Shown here one piece after another: positions 1 to 7,766 of a stretch of DNA of 64,000 nucleotides (position 1 is the stretch's first letter; each line of letters begins with the position of its first letter). Source of the stretch: an uncultured Oscillospiraceae bacterium (lineage in GTDB: Bacteria > Bacillota > Clostridia > Oscillospirales > Oscillospiraceae). The position numbers and the translations under genes are program-made. The stretch is from NCBI GenBank assembly GCA_902478785.1, contig CABSMJ010000010.1, forward strand, positions 34,518 to 98,517. Reading direction: 5' to 3'. The notes under the pieces were generated by a model, which searched no databases, was not told the DNA's origin, and saw nothing but the letters and a program-made list of their open reading frames with translations.

Positions 1-378
1 CTGGCTCAGAGGGCGGAGATTGCCACACCGGATGACATCCAAATTGCCGCCGACCTGCTGGAGACACTGGAGCACCACAAGGACGGCTGCGTGGGCATGG
101 CAGCCAACATGATCGGTATCAACAAGCGCATCATCGCCTTCGACAATGAGGGCACCTACATGGTCATGTTCAACCCAGAGATCGTCAAAAAGTCCGGGCC
201 CTACGATGCGGAGGAGGGCTGTCTCTCCCTCACGGGAATCCGCCCGGCCAAACGGTGGAAGTCCATCAAGGTCCGCTGGCAGAATGAGAAGTTCCAGGAG
301 CGCCTCAAAACCTTCACCGGCTGGACGGCCCAGATCATCCAGCACGAGATCGACCACTGCGAGGGGATCCTCATCTGA
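1..378 (+). CDS. def: Peptide deformylase, 5' end outside window
   Basis: The frame is open from the first base, so the start lies upstream. The enzyme removes the formyl group from the N-terminal methionine of new proteins. Two of the three metal-site motifs are clear: EEGCLSL, whose Cys is a metal ligand, and HEIDHCEG, the HExxH helix. The first motif reads GMAANMIG where the family normally has G(I/V)GLAAxQ(I/V)G, so the conserved Gln that helps stabilise the transition state is Met. From memory this variant occurs in short second deformylases of Clostridia, so this may be an accessory copy. The visible part is 125 residues and ends right after the HExxH helix, as short deformylases do. 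Confidence 0.85.
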   Translation: MAQRAEIATPDDIQIAADLLETLEHHKDGCVGMAANMIGINKRIIAFDNEGTYMVMFNPEIVKKSGPYDAEEGCLSLTGIRPAKRWKSIKVRWQNEKFQERLKTFTGWTAQIIQHEIDHCEGILI

Positions 379-537
379 AGAGAACCACCTGCCCCTTTCT
401 CTGCCGCTGTCGGCGGAAACCGGCTGCTGCAACCGCCGGTTGACAGATTTCACACCCGACTTGGTGGTGTGCAACCGGGATTTCTGGTACCGTTATGGCA
501 GGCGGAGATCCAAATAGCCATGAAACGGGGTTGTGTT

Positions 538-1521
538 ATGATTCTTGCAGAAAAGATCATCAAGCTGCGCAAGGAGCAGGGCTGGTCTCAGGAGGAGCTG
601 GCCATGCGGCTGGATGTGACCAGGCAGTCTGTGTCCAAATGGGAGTCCACAGCCTCCCTGCCCGACCTGGACAAGATCCTCCGGATGAGCGAGCTGTTCG
701 GCGTCAGCACGGACTATCTGCTGAAGGACGAGGCACCGCCCGAGACGGGCTGCATCAACGGGGAATCCGACGTTGAAGGCAGCGTGCGCACCATCCCGCT
801 GGAGGAGGCCAATCGGTATCTCTCCACGGTGCAGCAGACCTCGGGCAGGATCGCAAACGGGGTCAGTCTCTGCATTCTGTCTCCCGCACCCCTGATCCTG
901 CTGACAGCCGCCGCAGAGCAGAAAGCGCTCCCGCTGTCCGCCTCTCTTGCCGCCTCCGTGGGGATCTGTGCGCTGCTCATCCTAGTGGCGGCAGCGGTGG
1001 CCCTGTTCGTGTCAAACGGGCTGCGGCTGAGCCGCTATGAGTATCTGGAAAAGGAGCCCATCACCACGGAGTACGGGGTGGCTGGCATCGTTGAGAGCAG
1101 GCAGAGAGAGTATGAACCCGTCCACAAAAAGATGCTGGTGCTGGGGATCACCCTATGCATCGTCAGCGTCCTCCCGCTGCTGGCCGTAGCAACTACCGGG
1201 GACGAGTTCCTGGTGTGCGCCGCAACGGCCTGCATTTTCCCTCTGGTGGCCGTGGGCGTCAATCTCATCGTGCGGACGGCCTCCGTCTGGGGCAGCTATC
1301 AGAAGCTGCTGGAGGCAGGGGACTTCACCCGGGAGAAGAAGGCGGAGAACAAGCGGGACGAGCCCTTCGTCGTCTTCTACTGGTGCCTGGTCCTGGCAGT
1401 CTATCTGGGTCTCAGCTTCGTGACCCGGCGGTGGGATACCACCTGGATCGTCTGGCCGGTGATGGCCGTACTGTTCGGCGCGGCGCTGGCCCTGAAGAGC
1501 ATGTTGCAGAAAAAGCCCTGA
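538..1521 (+). CDS. XRE-family regulator with C-terminal membrane domain
   Basis: A helix-turn-helix of the Cro/C1 type covers roughly residues 2-60, with the recognition region TRQSVSKWES. After a linker, about six hydrophobic segments follow in three pairs between residues 105 and 325. This layout, a DNA-binding head tethered to a membrane domain, is common in Firmicutes; what the membrane part senses is unknown. I chose ATG 538 (MILAEKII) because the family usually begins this way and GGGG lies seven bases upstream; the frame is open to 469 and ATG 520 is possible. A TTGACA at about 438 may belong to its promoter, but no convincing -10 follows at the right distance. Confidence 0.75.
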   Translation: MILAEKIIKLRKEQGWSQEELAMRLDVTRQSVSKWESTASLPDLDKILRMSELFGVSTDYLLKDEAPPETGCINGESDVEGSVRTIPLEEANRYLSTVQQTSGRIANGVSLCILSPAPLILLTAAAEQKALPLSASLAASVGICALLILVAAAVALFVSNGLRLSRYEYLEKEPITTEYGVAGIVESRQREYEPVHKKMLVLGITLCIVSVLPLLAVATTGDEFLVCAATACIFPLVAVGVNLIVRTASVWGSYQKLLEAGDFTREKKAENKRDEPFVVFYWCLVLAVYLGLSFVTRRWDTTWIVWPVMAVLFGAALALKSMLQKKP

Positions 1522-1562
1522 GGAGCCGCGCCCCATATCACAAGGAGGAAAAGGATCATCAT

Positions 1563-1877
1563 ATGAAAAAATGCAGAATCACCGTCATGCGCATTACCCA
1601 ATATGAGGACCTGATGGCCCAATATGAGAACCCCATCTCCCACGCCTGCGACATAGAGGAGGGGCAGGTCTTTCTTGCCAACGGATGGGAGAAACCCGAG
1701 GGCTTCTGTCAGAGTGCCTGGGACACCCTCTCCCCTTTCATTCTGGCTCTGAGCCACGGAGCAGAGAACTTCTACGACGGCTGGATGAAGGACCCCAAAT
1801 CCGCCATGCTCTCCTGCAACGATGGCTTCCGTCCGGTGAGCTTTCTGGTGGAAGCCTTAGACGAGGACGCAGACTGA
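1563..1877 (+). CDS. TIGR04076 family small protein
   Basis: A 104-residue protein starting MKKCRITVMR, with the blocks EEGQVFLANGWEKPEGFC, a central LALSHGAENFYDGW and a C-terminal LSCNDGFRPVSF. These match the TIGR04076 family of short Firmicute proteins as I remember it; no activity is known to me. Cys 4 and the Cys residues in GFCQ and SCNDG are typical positions and could bind metal or a cofactor, which is inference. AAGGAGGAAAAGG precedes the ATG. It sits 13 bases ahead of the SDR gene and heads the overlapping set that runs to 4022. Confidence 0.7.
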   Translation: MKKCRITVMRITQYEDLMAQYENPISHACDIEEGQVFLANGWEKPEGFCQSAWDTLSPFILALSHGAENFYDGWMKDPKSAMLSCNDGFRPVSFLVEALDEDAD

Positions 1878-1889
1878 GGAGGCAAAACC

Positions 1890-2606
1890 ATGTTTGAAAA
1901 CAAAGTTGCTGTGGTCACCGGCGGTGCCAAGGGCATTGGCAAGGTCATCACCGAGGAATTCCGCAAAGCTGGCGCCACAGTGTGTGTCATCGACCTGCTG
2001 CCGGGCGGCTACTTCGTGGGCGATCTGGCCGACCAGACGGTCCTGGAGGACTTTGCCCGCAAGGTCATCGCCGATCACGGCCACGTGGACTATCTCATCA
2101 ACAACGCTCTGCCCTTGATGAAGGGCATTGACCAATGCTCCTACGAGGAGTTCAACTACGCCCTGCGGGTGGGCGTCACCGCTCCATTCTACCTCACCAA
2201 GCTGTTTGCCCCTTACTTCGCCCCCGGAGCGGCCATTGTGAACATCTCCTCCTCCCGGGACCGGATGAGCCAGCCTCAGACGGAGAGCTACACAGCGGCC
2301 AAGGGCGGCATCGCCGCCCTGACCCACGCCCTGGCAGTGAGCCTCAGCGGTAAGGTGCGGGTGAACTCCATCTCCCCTGGCTGGATCGACACCGACTACA
2401 CCGTCTACCAGGGCCCCGACGCCTGCCAGCAGCCCGCCGGCCGGGTGGGCAATCCCATGGACATCGCCAACATGGTGTTGTACCTCTGCTCCGACAAAGC
2501 CGGTTTTATCACCGGGGAGAACATCTGCATCGACGGCGGCATGACCCGCCAGATGATCTATCACAACGATTTCGGCTGGACGCTTCAGGGAGGCAAGAAG
2601 GAATGA
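1890..2606 (+). CDS. Short-chain dehydrogenase/reductase
   Basis: A 238-residue classical SDR. The NAD(P)-binding motif TGGAKGIG is at residues 10-17, NNA (normally NNAG) near residue 73, catalytic Ser in NISSSRDR, and the YxxxK pair in SYTAAKGG near residues 132-136. The C-terminal GFITGENICIDGGM is the usual SDR ending. The substrate cannot be read from sequence. Start is ATG 1890 behind GAGGAGGC. The stop overlaps the next gene by four bases, so it is translationally coupled to the flavodoxin-like gene, consistent with a shared redox role. Confidence 0.85.
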   Translation: MFENKVAVVTGGAKGIGKVITEEFRKAGATVCVIDLLPGGYFVGDLADQTVLEDFARKVIADHGHVDYLINNALPLMKGIDQCSYEEFNYALRVGVTAPFYLTKLFAPYFAPGAAIVNISSSRDRMSQPQTESYTAAKGGIAALTHALAVSLSGKVRVNSISPGWIDTDYTVYQGPDACQQPAGRVGNPMDIANMVLYLCSDKAGFITGENICIDGGMTRQMIYHNDFGWTLQGGKKE

Positions 2607-3070
2607 AAACCGCTATCTGCTACTATTCCCGCCACCATGGGAACACCCTGAAAATTCTGGAGGCCATGGCCGAAGCAGGGGAAGTGGATCTCATCGATGT
2701 GACCACCCGCCAGGCCGTTGGGCTGGAGGCGTATGACTGCGTCGGCTTTGCCTCCGGGGTCTATTTCGGGAAGTTCCACGAGGGCGTCCTGGCCTTCGCC
2801 CGACAGTACCTGCCCCAGGGAAAGCCTGTATTTTTCGTTTACACCTACGGCGGGGCCAAGGGCGCCGGCACAAAGGCCCTCGCAGAAATCGCCAAAGAGA
2901 AGGGCTGCCCGGTGCTGGGGGAGTTCGGCTGCAAGGGCTACGACACCTTTGGCCCCTTCAAGCTGGTGGGCGGCATCGCCAAAGGGCACCCGAATGCCCG
3001 GGACCTGGAGCGCGCCCGCAAATTTTTCCAAAGCCTCAAAGAAACCTACGACAGAGGTGCGCAGAAATGA
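2603..3070 (+). CDS. Flavodoxin-like protein
   Basis: 155 residues. The N-terminus AICYYSRHHGNTLKILEAMA is the FMN phosphate-binding loop of flavodoxins (consensus T/S-x-T-G-x-T, here SRHHGNT), followed by strand/loop blocks GFASGVYFGKFHEGV and FFVYTYGGA. It should carry electrons with bound FMN in the cytosol; the partner is unknown. The ATG overlaps the SDR stop and its own stop overlaps the next start, so the three genes form one tight transcript. Confidence 0.8.
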   Translation: MKTAICYYSRHHGNTLKILEAMAEAGEVDLIDVTTRQAVGLEAYDCVGFASGVYFGKFHEGVLAFARQYLPQGKPVFFVYTYGGAKGAGTKALAEIAKEKGCPVLGEFGCKGYDTFGPFKLVGGIAKGHPNARDLERARKFFQSLKETYDRGAQK

Positions 3071-3525
3071 AGATCGCCATTCTCTCCGACACCCACGGTC
3101 TGCTGCGGCCGGAGGTGGTGGAGCATCTGAAAACCGCCGACGCCATTCTTCACGGCGGCGACATCAACAAACAGGCCATCGTGGATGAGCTGCGGCAATA
3201 CGCCCCCCTCTACGTGGTCCGGGGCAACAATGACAAGGAGTGGGCGGAGGCCATCCCCCATGACCTCACTGTCACCCTGGGCGGTGTGACCTTCTACCTG
3301 GTCCACAACAGGAAAGAAATCCCGGCGGATCTCACTGGTGTGGATGTGGTGGTGTTCGGCCACTCCCACAAATATGTGCAGGAGGAAAAGGATGGCCGCC
3401 TCTGGCTCAACCCCGGCTCCTGCGGTCCCCGGCGGTTCCACCAGGAGATCACCATGATGATAGCGGAGGTGGAAAACGGGAAGCTCCAGGTGGAGAAGAT
3501 CGTCATTCCCCACCAGGTGAAGTGA
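3067..3525 (+). CDS. YfcE/MJ0936-type metallophosphodiesterase
   Basis: 152 residues of the calcineurin-like metallophosphoesterase fold. Metal-binding motifs appear in order: SDTHG (residues 7-11), HGGD (about 34-37), RGNND (about 54-58), VHN (about 80) and GHSH (about 98-101), with the family ending LNPGSCGPRR. Such proteins hydrolyse phosphodiesters with two divalent metals; the physiological substrate is not known. It is coupled by 4-base overlap to the flavodoxin gene and overlaps the next start. Confidence 0.85.
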   Translation: MKIAILSDTHGLLRPEVVEHLKTADAILHGGDINKQAIVDELRQYAPLYVVRGNNDKEWAEAIPHDLTVTLGGVTFYLVHNRKEIPADLTGVDVVVFGHSHKYVQEEKDGRLWLNPGSCGPRRFHQEITMMIAEVENGKLQVEKIVIPHQVK

Positions 3526-4022
3526 TGGAGCTGGGCCTGACCTTTCCCCTTCAGCGCTTTTTGAAAGGGAAAACGCCGGACTACGGCACTGAGCCGGACC
3601 GGCGTTTGTGCTGGGACCTTCATGTAATCGATCTGCGGGGCTGCAAGTGCTTGCTGGCGGTCCACTGTCACAGCCGATACACCTTCATCCGCTACGACGT
3701 GTCTCCCCTCCAGTGGGCGGACATTCCCGGACTGTTCCGGGAAGGGCTCCTTGAAAGCCTCACCGCTGCCGCCTTTTCCCAGAAGCAGGTGGAGGGGTAC
3801 CTGCGACATACGGAGACTTTGGAAATCACCCGCACCCACGGCCGCCGGGAGGTGGCCTTTCTCAACCGGGCCTGGGAAGATGTGCTGGCGATGGATCTGT
3901 GCCTGGACACCGATCATCAGGCCCAGCCTCTGCTGGACCACGCCGTCAACACTCGTCTCAGCCGGTGTGTGGGGTTTGAGGGGCTGGGCACGGGATTGGA
4001 GCGAATCGCCGCATCCCTGTGA
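3525..4022 (+). CDS. DUF6933-like hypothetical protein
   Basis: 165 residues beginning MELGLTFPLQRFLKG, with a central WDLHVIDLRGCKCLLAVHCHSRYTF block. The pattern recalls the DUF6933 family (from memory, not checked), which has no assigned function. It contains no membrane segment or catalytic motif I recognise. ATG 3525 sits in TGATG with the previous stop and follows AGGTGA; GTG 3522 is an alternative in the same frame. It is the last gene of the 1563-4022 set and is followed by a terminator. Confidence 0.6.
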   Translation: MELGLTFPLQRFLKGKTPDYGTEPDRRLCWDLHVIDLRGCKCLLAVHCHSRYTFIRYDVSPLQWADIPGLFREGLLESLTAAAFSQKQVEGYLRHTETLEITRTHGRREVAFLNRAWEDVLAMDLCLDTDHQAQPLLDHAVNTRLSRCVGFEGLGTGLERIAASL

Positions 4023-4026
4023 GCAC

Positions 4027-4060
4027 AGAAAAAACGCCGGCTTGCAGCGCCGGCGTTTTC
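4027..4060. terminator. Bidirectional intrinsic terminator
   Basis: A hairpin with arms AACGCCGGC and GCCGGCGTT and a 7-base loop is flanked by A-rich sequence on one side and TTTT on the other. It lies between two convergent genes and can serve both. Confidence 0.85.
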
Positions 4061-4073
4061 TCGGCAGAGGCCA

Positions 4074-4388
4074 TCAATCCCAGTGGCCGGTGCCATATCC
4101 ACCCTGGCTACTTTCCAGGCCGGTCACTCTGCCAAAGGCGTTGACCTCCACCTCGTACCAGGTGTCACCATTCGTAATGTCAAAGCTGTACTCGTTCCAA
4201 AGCCCTTCCTGGTCGATCTCCTGACCAATGACTTCCCCGCCGCCCGCAGCGACCAGTGCGGTTTCACGGGCTTCTGCCACGTCAACCCGCAGCGCCAGAG
4301 AACCGATCAACGCAGCCACCAGCACCACCACAACCACAATCCCGGTGATGACCAGGGCACGAACTTTCCCACTCAATTTTTTCAACAT
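4074..4388 (-). CDS. Membrane-anchored PepSY-like protein
   Basis: 104 residues: a basic N-terminus (MLKKLSGKVR), one long hydrophobic segment (residues 10-33), then a small outside domain with AREtALVAAGG and WYEVEVNAFGRVTGLE. The A(x)5-8A...G...YEVEV-D-GxV pattern is that of PepSY domains, which in secreted proteins are thought to bind peptides or inhibit peptidases. Start at 4388 is set by GGAGGAAGC; an in-frame ATG 11 codons upstream has no ribosome site. It stands alone, convergent to the preceding set. Confidence 0.7.
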   Translation of the reverse strand: MLKKLSGKVRALVITGIVVVVVLVAALIGSLALRVDVAEARETALVAAGGGEVIGQEIDQEGLWNEYSFDITNGDTWYEVEVNAFGRVTGLESSQGGYGTGHWD

Positions 4389-4600
4389 TGTAAGCTTCCT
4401 CCGTTTTGATTTGTTCTGCATTCTTCTTGTCTGAATAATGCACCAATCGGTCCGTTTATTGCAGGAGCGGAGAAAAAATTCTCAGTCATGTGGAAGGCTC
4501 GAGTTTCCGCCTGCCCCCACGCAAGCAACACATGACTTTTGACAGGCTGGAGACAAGGCCGGAGCGGAGCACTGGGATATGAAAAATGAAAGGAAAAAAC

Positions 4601-5317
4601 ATGAAAACCCAACGATTTCAAATCGGCACAATCCCCGCGGTTTTATACGGGGAGCCTGCAAAACAGGGCTATGTATTTCTCCATGGTCAGATGGGCCGCA
4701 AGGAGGAGGCGGAGGCCTTCGCCCAGGTGGTCTGCCCCAAGGGGCTTCAGGTCCTGTCCATGGATCTGCCCTGTCATGGAGAGCGCCAAGGCCGGAGCGA
4801 GGATCTGCTCCCCTGGACGGCGGTGCCGGACATCCAGGCAGCATGGGACTGGGCCAAGCGCCACTGGGAAGCGGTCTCCCTCCGGGCCAACAGCATCGGG
4901 GCTTACTTTGCCATGCTGGCTTTTGACACACCCAGCCGTGCCCTGCTGGTCTCTCCCATTTTGGACATGGAGTGCCTGATTCTGACCATGATGGGCTGGG
5001 CCGGAGTGACGGAAGATCAGCTGCAAGCGCAAGGTGAGATCGCCACCGCTTTCGGCCAGACGCTGTCCTGGAAGTACCTGTGCTGGGTACGGGAGCATTC
5101 GGTCCACAGCTGGACCTGCCCCATCCGCATCCTCTACGGCAGCCAGGACAACATGACTTCCCTCCAGACGATTGACGGATTTGTCCGGCAGCACAATGCC
5201 AAGCTTACCGTAATGGAGGACGGAGAGCACTGGTTCCACACGCCTGAACAATTGGCTGTCCTGCGGAAATGGGAGGAGACCGAGGCTTTACCCTGCGGGG
5301 TAGAAATCAGCGCATAG
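4601..5317 (+). CDS. Alpha/beta-fold hydrolase
   Basis: 238 residues with the catalytic parts of an alpha/beta hydrolase: oxyanion region VFLHGQMG, nucleophile elbow ANSIGAYFA (N-S-I-G, a variant of GxSxG), Asp in YGSQDNM and His in GEHWFHT near the C-terminus. Members are esterases, lipases or peptidases; the substrate is open. ATG 4601 is chosen because AAAGGA lies about six bases upstream; ATG 4586 is in frame but lacks one. It is a single gene ending in a strong terminator. Confidence 0.8.
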   Translation: MKTQRFQIGTIPAVLYGEPAKQGYVFLHGQMGRKEEAEAFAQVVCPKGLQVLSMDLPCHGERQGRSEDLLPWTAVPDIQAAWDWAKRHWEAVSLRANSIGAYFAMLAFDTPSRALLVSPILDMECLILTMMGWAGVTEDQLQAQGEIATAFGQTLSWKYLCWVREHSVHSWTCPIRILYGSQDNMTSLQTIDGFVRQHNAKLTVMEDGEHWFHTPEQLAVLRKWEETEALPCGVEISA

Positions 5318-5383
5318 TAACTCCCGACTATGGCCCCGGAGTCCACACCCTTGGCCGTAACACCCCAAGACCTGAGCTGATAA

Positions 5384-5416
5384 AGAGACCGCCCGGAACT
5401 CCGGGCGGTCTCTTTG
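5384..5416. terminator. Bidirectional intrinsic terminator
   Basis: Arms GAGACCGCCCGGA and TCCGGGCGGTCTC with TTT on one side and AAA on the other. It separates the hydrolase gene from the convergent vWA gene, whose restored stop codon abuts it at 5417. Confidence 0.9.
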
Positions 5417-6066
5417 TTATCCCTTCTTCCGGTTTCGGAAGTCCTCCTCGATGGCGTCCTTCCAGTGCTCATCCAGCGGGGGCTGTACCGGACGGCGGCC
5501 ACGGCATGGCCCACCACTTCGTAGTTGAGGCGAGTTCCCTGACTGTCGCAGCGGTAATTCACCGCCCGGTCCGGGGAGATGCCCAGATGGCCCGCCGTCT
5601 CCACTGCGTCGATGTTGGCGCCCAGAAAGAGGAACTCCCAGCCGTATGTTTCCTTCTGACGCCGGATCATCTCCTTGACCCGCTGGGCCGAGTAGCGGCG
5701 GCTGGCATTTTCCATGCCATCGGTGGTGATGACACAAAGGGTATGCTCCGACACATTCTCAGGCCAGGCATACTTGTAGATGTTTCCGATGTGGTGGATG
5801 GCTCCGCCGATGGCATCCAGCAGCGCGGTGCAGCCCCGGACATAGTATTCCTGAGCGGTGATCGGTTTGACCTCGCTTGCCTTTACCCGATCATGGAGCG
5901 CCTCGGTCCAGTCGTCGAAGAGAATGGTAGAGACAAAGGCCTCACCGGGTTCCCTCTTCTGCTTTTCCAGCATGGCATTGAAGCCACCGATGGTGTTGCT
6001 CTCCAGTCCCTGCATAGAGCCGCTACGGTCCAGGATGAATACCAGTTCAGTCAGATTCTTTTTCAT
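5417..6066 (-). pseudogene. vWA-domain protein with C-run frameshift
   Basis: The first about 195 codons read as a compact von Willebrand A domain: LVFILDRSGSMQGL holds the MIDAS DxSxS at residues 12-16, CTALLDAIG supplies the conserved Thr, and ITTDGMENAS the second Asp. The frame is lost at the G5 run 5478-5482 (C5 on the coding strand). As written, the frame runs through the terminator to 5134 with nonsense. Adding one C restores SPPLDEHWKDAIEEDFRNRKKG and a stop at 5417, directly before the terminator, giving a normal-length protein. It is either a one-base sequencing error, a phase-variable switch or a recent inactivation. The protein is probably a cytosolic metal-dependent binding protein. 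Confidence 0.8.
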
Positions 6067-6185
6067 AACAAACTCCCCCTATTCTGTGTTGTTTGGCTTG
6101 CAAGCACAGCATAGAGGGCGTTTTCGTTTCATTGGTCGCCCGTCAGGCGACCAGTTTGCTCAGCCGGATTGCACATCTATATCGT

Positions 6186-6467
6186 CTATCGGATGCGGAG
6201 CAGCGTTCGGACAATTACAAACAATCCGAGAACCACGATGATAATGGTCCAAAGGTATTGCTTGCTTTTTATTCCGTTATGGATCTCCCATAGCCAACTG
6301 ATGAACTGCAATATGACACTTGCAAAAACAAAAGCAAGGCCCAGAGGCGCACCGATGCGAAAAAGCATATCGGGATACGCCGCCCCTGACAAAAGAACGA
6401 CGAAAATGATAATTAAGCCAATCGCGGCTGAAATGAGCGCGCATTTATGTATAATGTTCTTTTTCAA
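6186..6467 (-). CDS. Small three-helix membrane protein
   Basis: 93 residues with three hydrophobic segments (about 8-28, 36-60 and 70-90) and charged ends, so an integral membrane protein of unknown role. The start is a TTG at 6467 (MKKNIIHKCA) preceded by TAGGAAA, which overlaps the stop codon of the DUF2200 gene, so the two are probably translationally coupled. No family recognised. Downstream lies a short hairpin (arms TGGTCGCC/GGCGACCA, 6132-6152) without a T-run. Confidence 0.6.
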   Translation of the reverse strand: MKKNIIHKCALISAAIGLIIIFVVLLSGAAYPDMLFRIGAPLGLAFVFASVILQFISWLWEIHNGIKSKQYLWTIIIVVLGLFVIVRTLLRIR

Positions 6468-6477
6468 AAAGCGTTTC

Positions 6478-6828
6478 CTACTTTCGCAAAATCTGTTCTA
6501 TGGATTTTCCCCTGGCCAACTCGTCCACCAGCTTGTCCAGATATCGGATCTCCCGCATCAGCGGGTCTTCGATCTCCTCCACCCGGACACCACAGATTCT
6601 GCCGGTAATCAGAGTACGGTTAGGGTGCATAGCAGGGGCATTTCGGAAGAAATCCCCATAACTGATACTGGACTGCTCCAGCCGAGCGATATCCTCGGCG
6701 CTGTATCCGGTAAGCCAAGTGGTAACCTGATCCACCTCCTGCCGGGTACGTCCCTTTTTCTCCGCCTTATTCACCAGGAGCGGATAGAGTTTGGCAAAAG
6801 GCATCTGCATCACATCGGTATGGGGCAT
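6478..6828 (-). CDS. DUF2200 family protein
   Basis: 116 residues. The blocks MPFAKLYPLLVNKAEKKGRT, WLTGYS, APAMHPNRTLITG and the C-terminal EEIEDPLMREIRYLDKLVDE agree with the DUF2200 family as I remember it; function unknown. Start ATG 6828 follows GGGAGG, a better choice than the in-frame start ten codons upstream. It begins five bases after the macro-domain remnant ends, suggesting both were once in one transcript. Confidence 0.75.
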   Translation of the reverse strand: MPHTDVMQMPFAKLYPLLVNKAEKKGRTRQEVDQVTTWLTGYSAEDIARLEQSSISYGDFFRNAPAMHPNRTLITGRICGVRVEEIEDPLMREIRYLDKLVDELARGKSIEQILRK

Positions 6829-6832
6829 GACA

Positions 6833-7084
6833 TCAACCTCCCAGCAGGCTCTGGTCAAAAGCGAACAGGGCCTCGTTCAGACTTCCGGGCGCCGCCCCGC
6901 AGGGTGCAGGAGCCCGCAGTTCCTCCTCCATGGGAACCGCAGGCACGGCTTGGAAGCTCATAGCCCGGCGGCGCTGCTTCTCCTGGGGAGCTGTGTGTAC
7001 ATCCACATAGTGATCGTCGATGTAAGCTGCAATGGCGTTCACCTTCATAGCAGTAATATCATTTCGCACAATGCGAAGGGGCAT
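6833..7084 (-). pseudogene. Macro-domain protein, internally deleted remnant
   Basis: The 83-residue product begins MPLRIVRNDITAMKVNAI, the first strand of an ADP-ribose-binding macro domain. It then jumps to AAYIDDHYVDVHTAPQ, which resembles the linker that follows the domain in two-part clostridial macro proteins, as I recall them. The entire ligand-binding core (the NAAN loop and the GGV/GIYG loops) is missing, and the C-terminal helical part ends early. A GGAGG ribosome site is retained, so it may still be translated, but it cannot bind ADP-ribose. The likely cause is an in-frame deletion. Confidence 0.6.
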
Positions 7085-7171
7085 GGGAACGCCTCCAGCA
7101 ATTTAATGGGTTCATAATACCATACCCTCTCTCAGCTGACAACCGTGGGCTTGTCCCCTCGAAGGGCATGA

Positions 7172-7207
7172 AAAAAACGGCACCGCAACATGCAATGCCG
7201 TTTTGAT
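7172..7207 (-). terminator. Intrinsic terminator after PPOX gene
   Basis: Arms AAAACGGCA and TGCCGTTTT, followed on the minus strand by a run of T. It lies just past the stop of the gene at 7220. Confidence 0.8.
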
Positions 7208-7219
7208 GCTTTGGGAAGC

Positions 7220-7612
7220 TCAGAAGGTCACAGTGCGGCTGGGCTCGGTGAAGGAGGAAAAAGTGGCGGTGGCCTCCGTCAGAGCAAAAACTGCGGTGTT
7301 GCCGTCGCCGGGAGTGTAGGCGCCCCGGAGATTGGGATACTCATTGAGCATATGCTCCTGGGCGGCAATTTCGGGAACCTCGACCGCCTTGGCCGTCACC
7401 CGCAGCCAATGACTGCCGTCAAAGGCGCAGATCTCCACCTTGGGATTTGTCAGCATCTGCTGCGCCACATCTTTCTTCTTGCCGGTCTGAATGGTAAGCT
7501 GCCCATTATACATGTCGATGGTGCCGAAGGGGCGCACCCGGGGCTGGTCTCCATCCATGGTAGCCAAGTAATAGGTGCCGCAGGTTTTCAAGAATTTGTA
7601 GACTTCTTCCAT
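7220..7612 (-). CDS. Pyridoxamine 5'-phosphate oxidase-like flavoprotein
   Basis: 130 residues with the split-barrel PPOX pattern: YYLATMDGDQPRVRPFG near the N-terminus, a QLTIQTGKKKDVAQQM segment that contacts flavin phosphate, and EICAFDGSHWLRV. Clostridial relatives bind FMN or F420 and are mostly uncharacterised reductases. Start 7612 (MEEVYKFL) is set by AAGGAGGG; the frame remains open 47 codons upstream without a ribosome site. It stands as a single gene. Confidence 0.8.
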   Translation of the reverse strand: MEEVYKFLKTCGTYYLATMDGDQPRVRPFGTIDMYNGQLTIQTGKKKDVAQQMLTNPKVEICAFDGSHWLRVTAKAVEVPEIAAQEHMLNEYPNLRGAYTPGDGNTAVFALTEATATFSSFTEPSRTVTF

Positions 7613-7766
7613 GGGATATCCCTCCTTGTTTTTCTTCATTTTATACCTCATGTCCCGCAGCGTCAAGGTTCTCCAAAGGCGCGGAAAAAGGAGCAGGCTC
7701 CCGCAAAAACGCGTGGAAACTGCTCCTTTCATAGGAAAGAGTACGCTTTTCAACAGGTGCGGGCCG

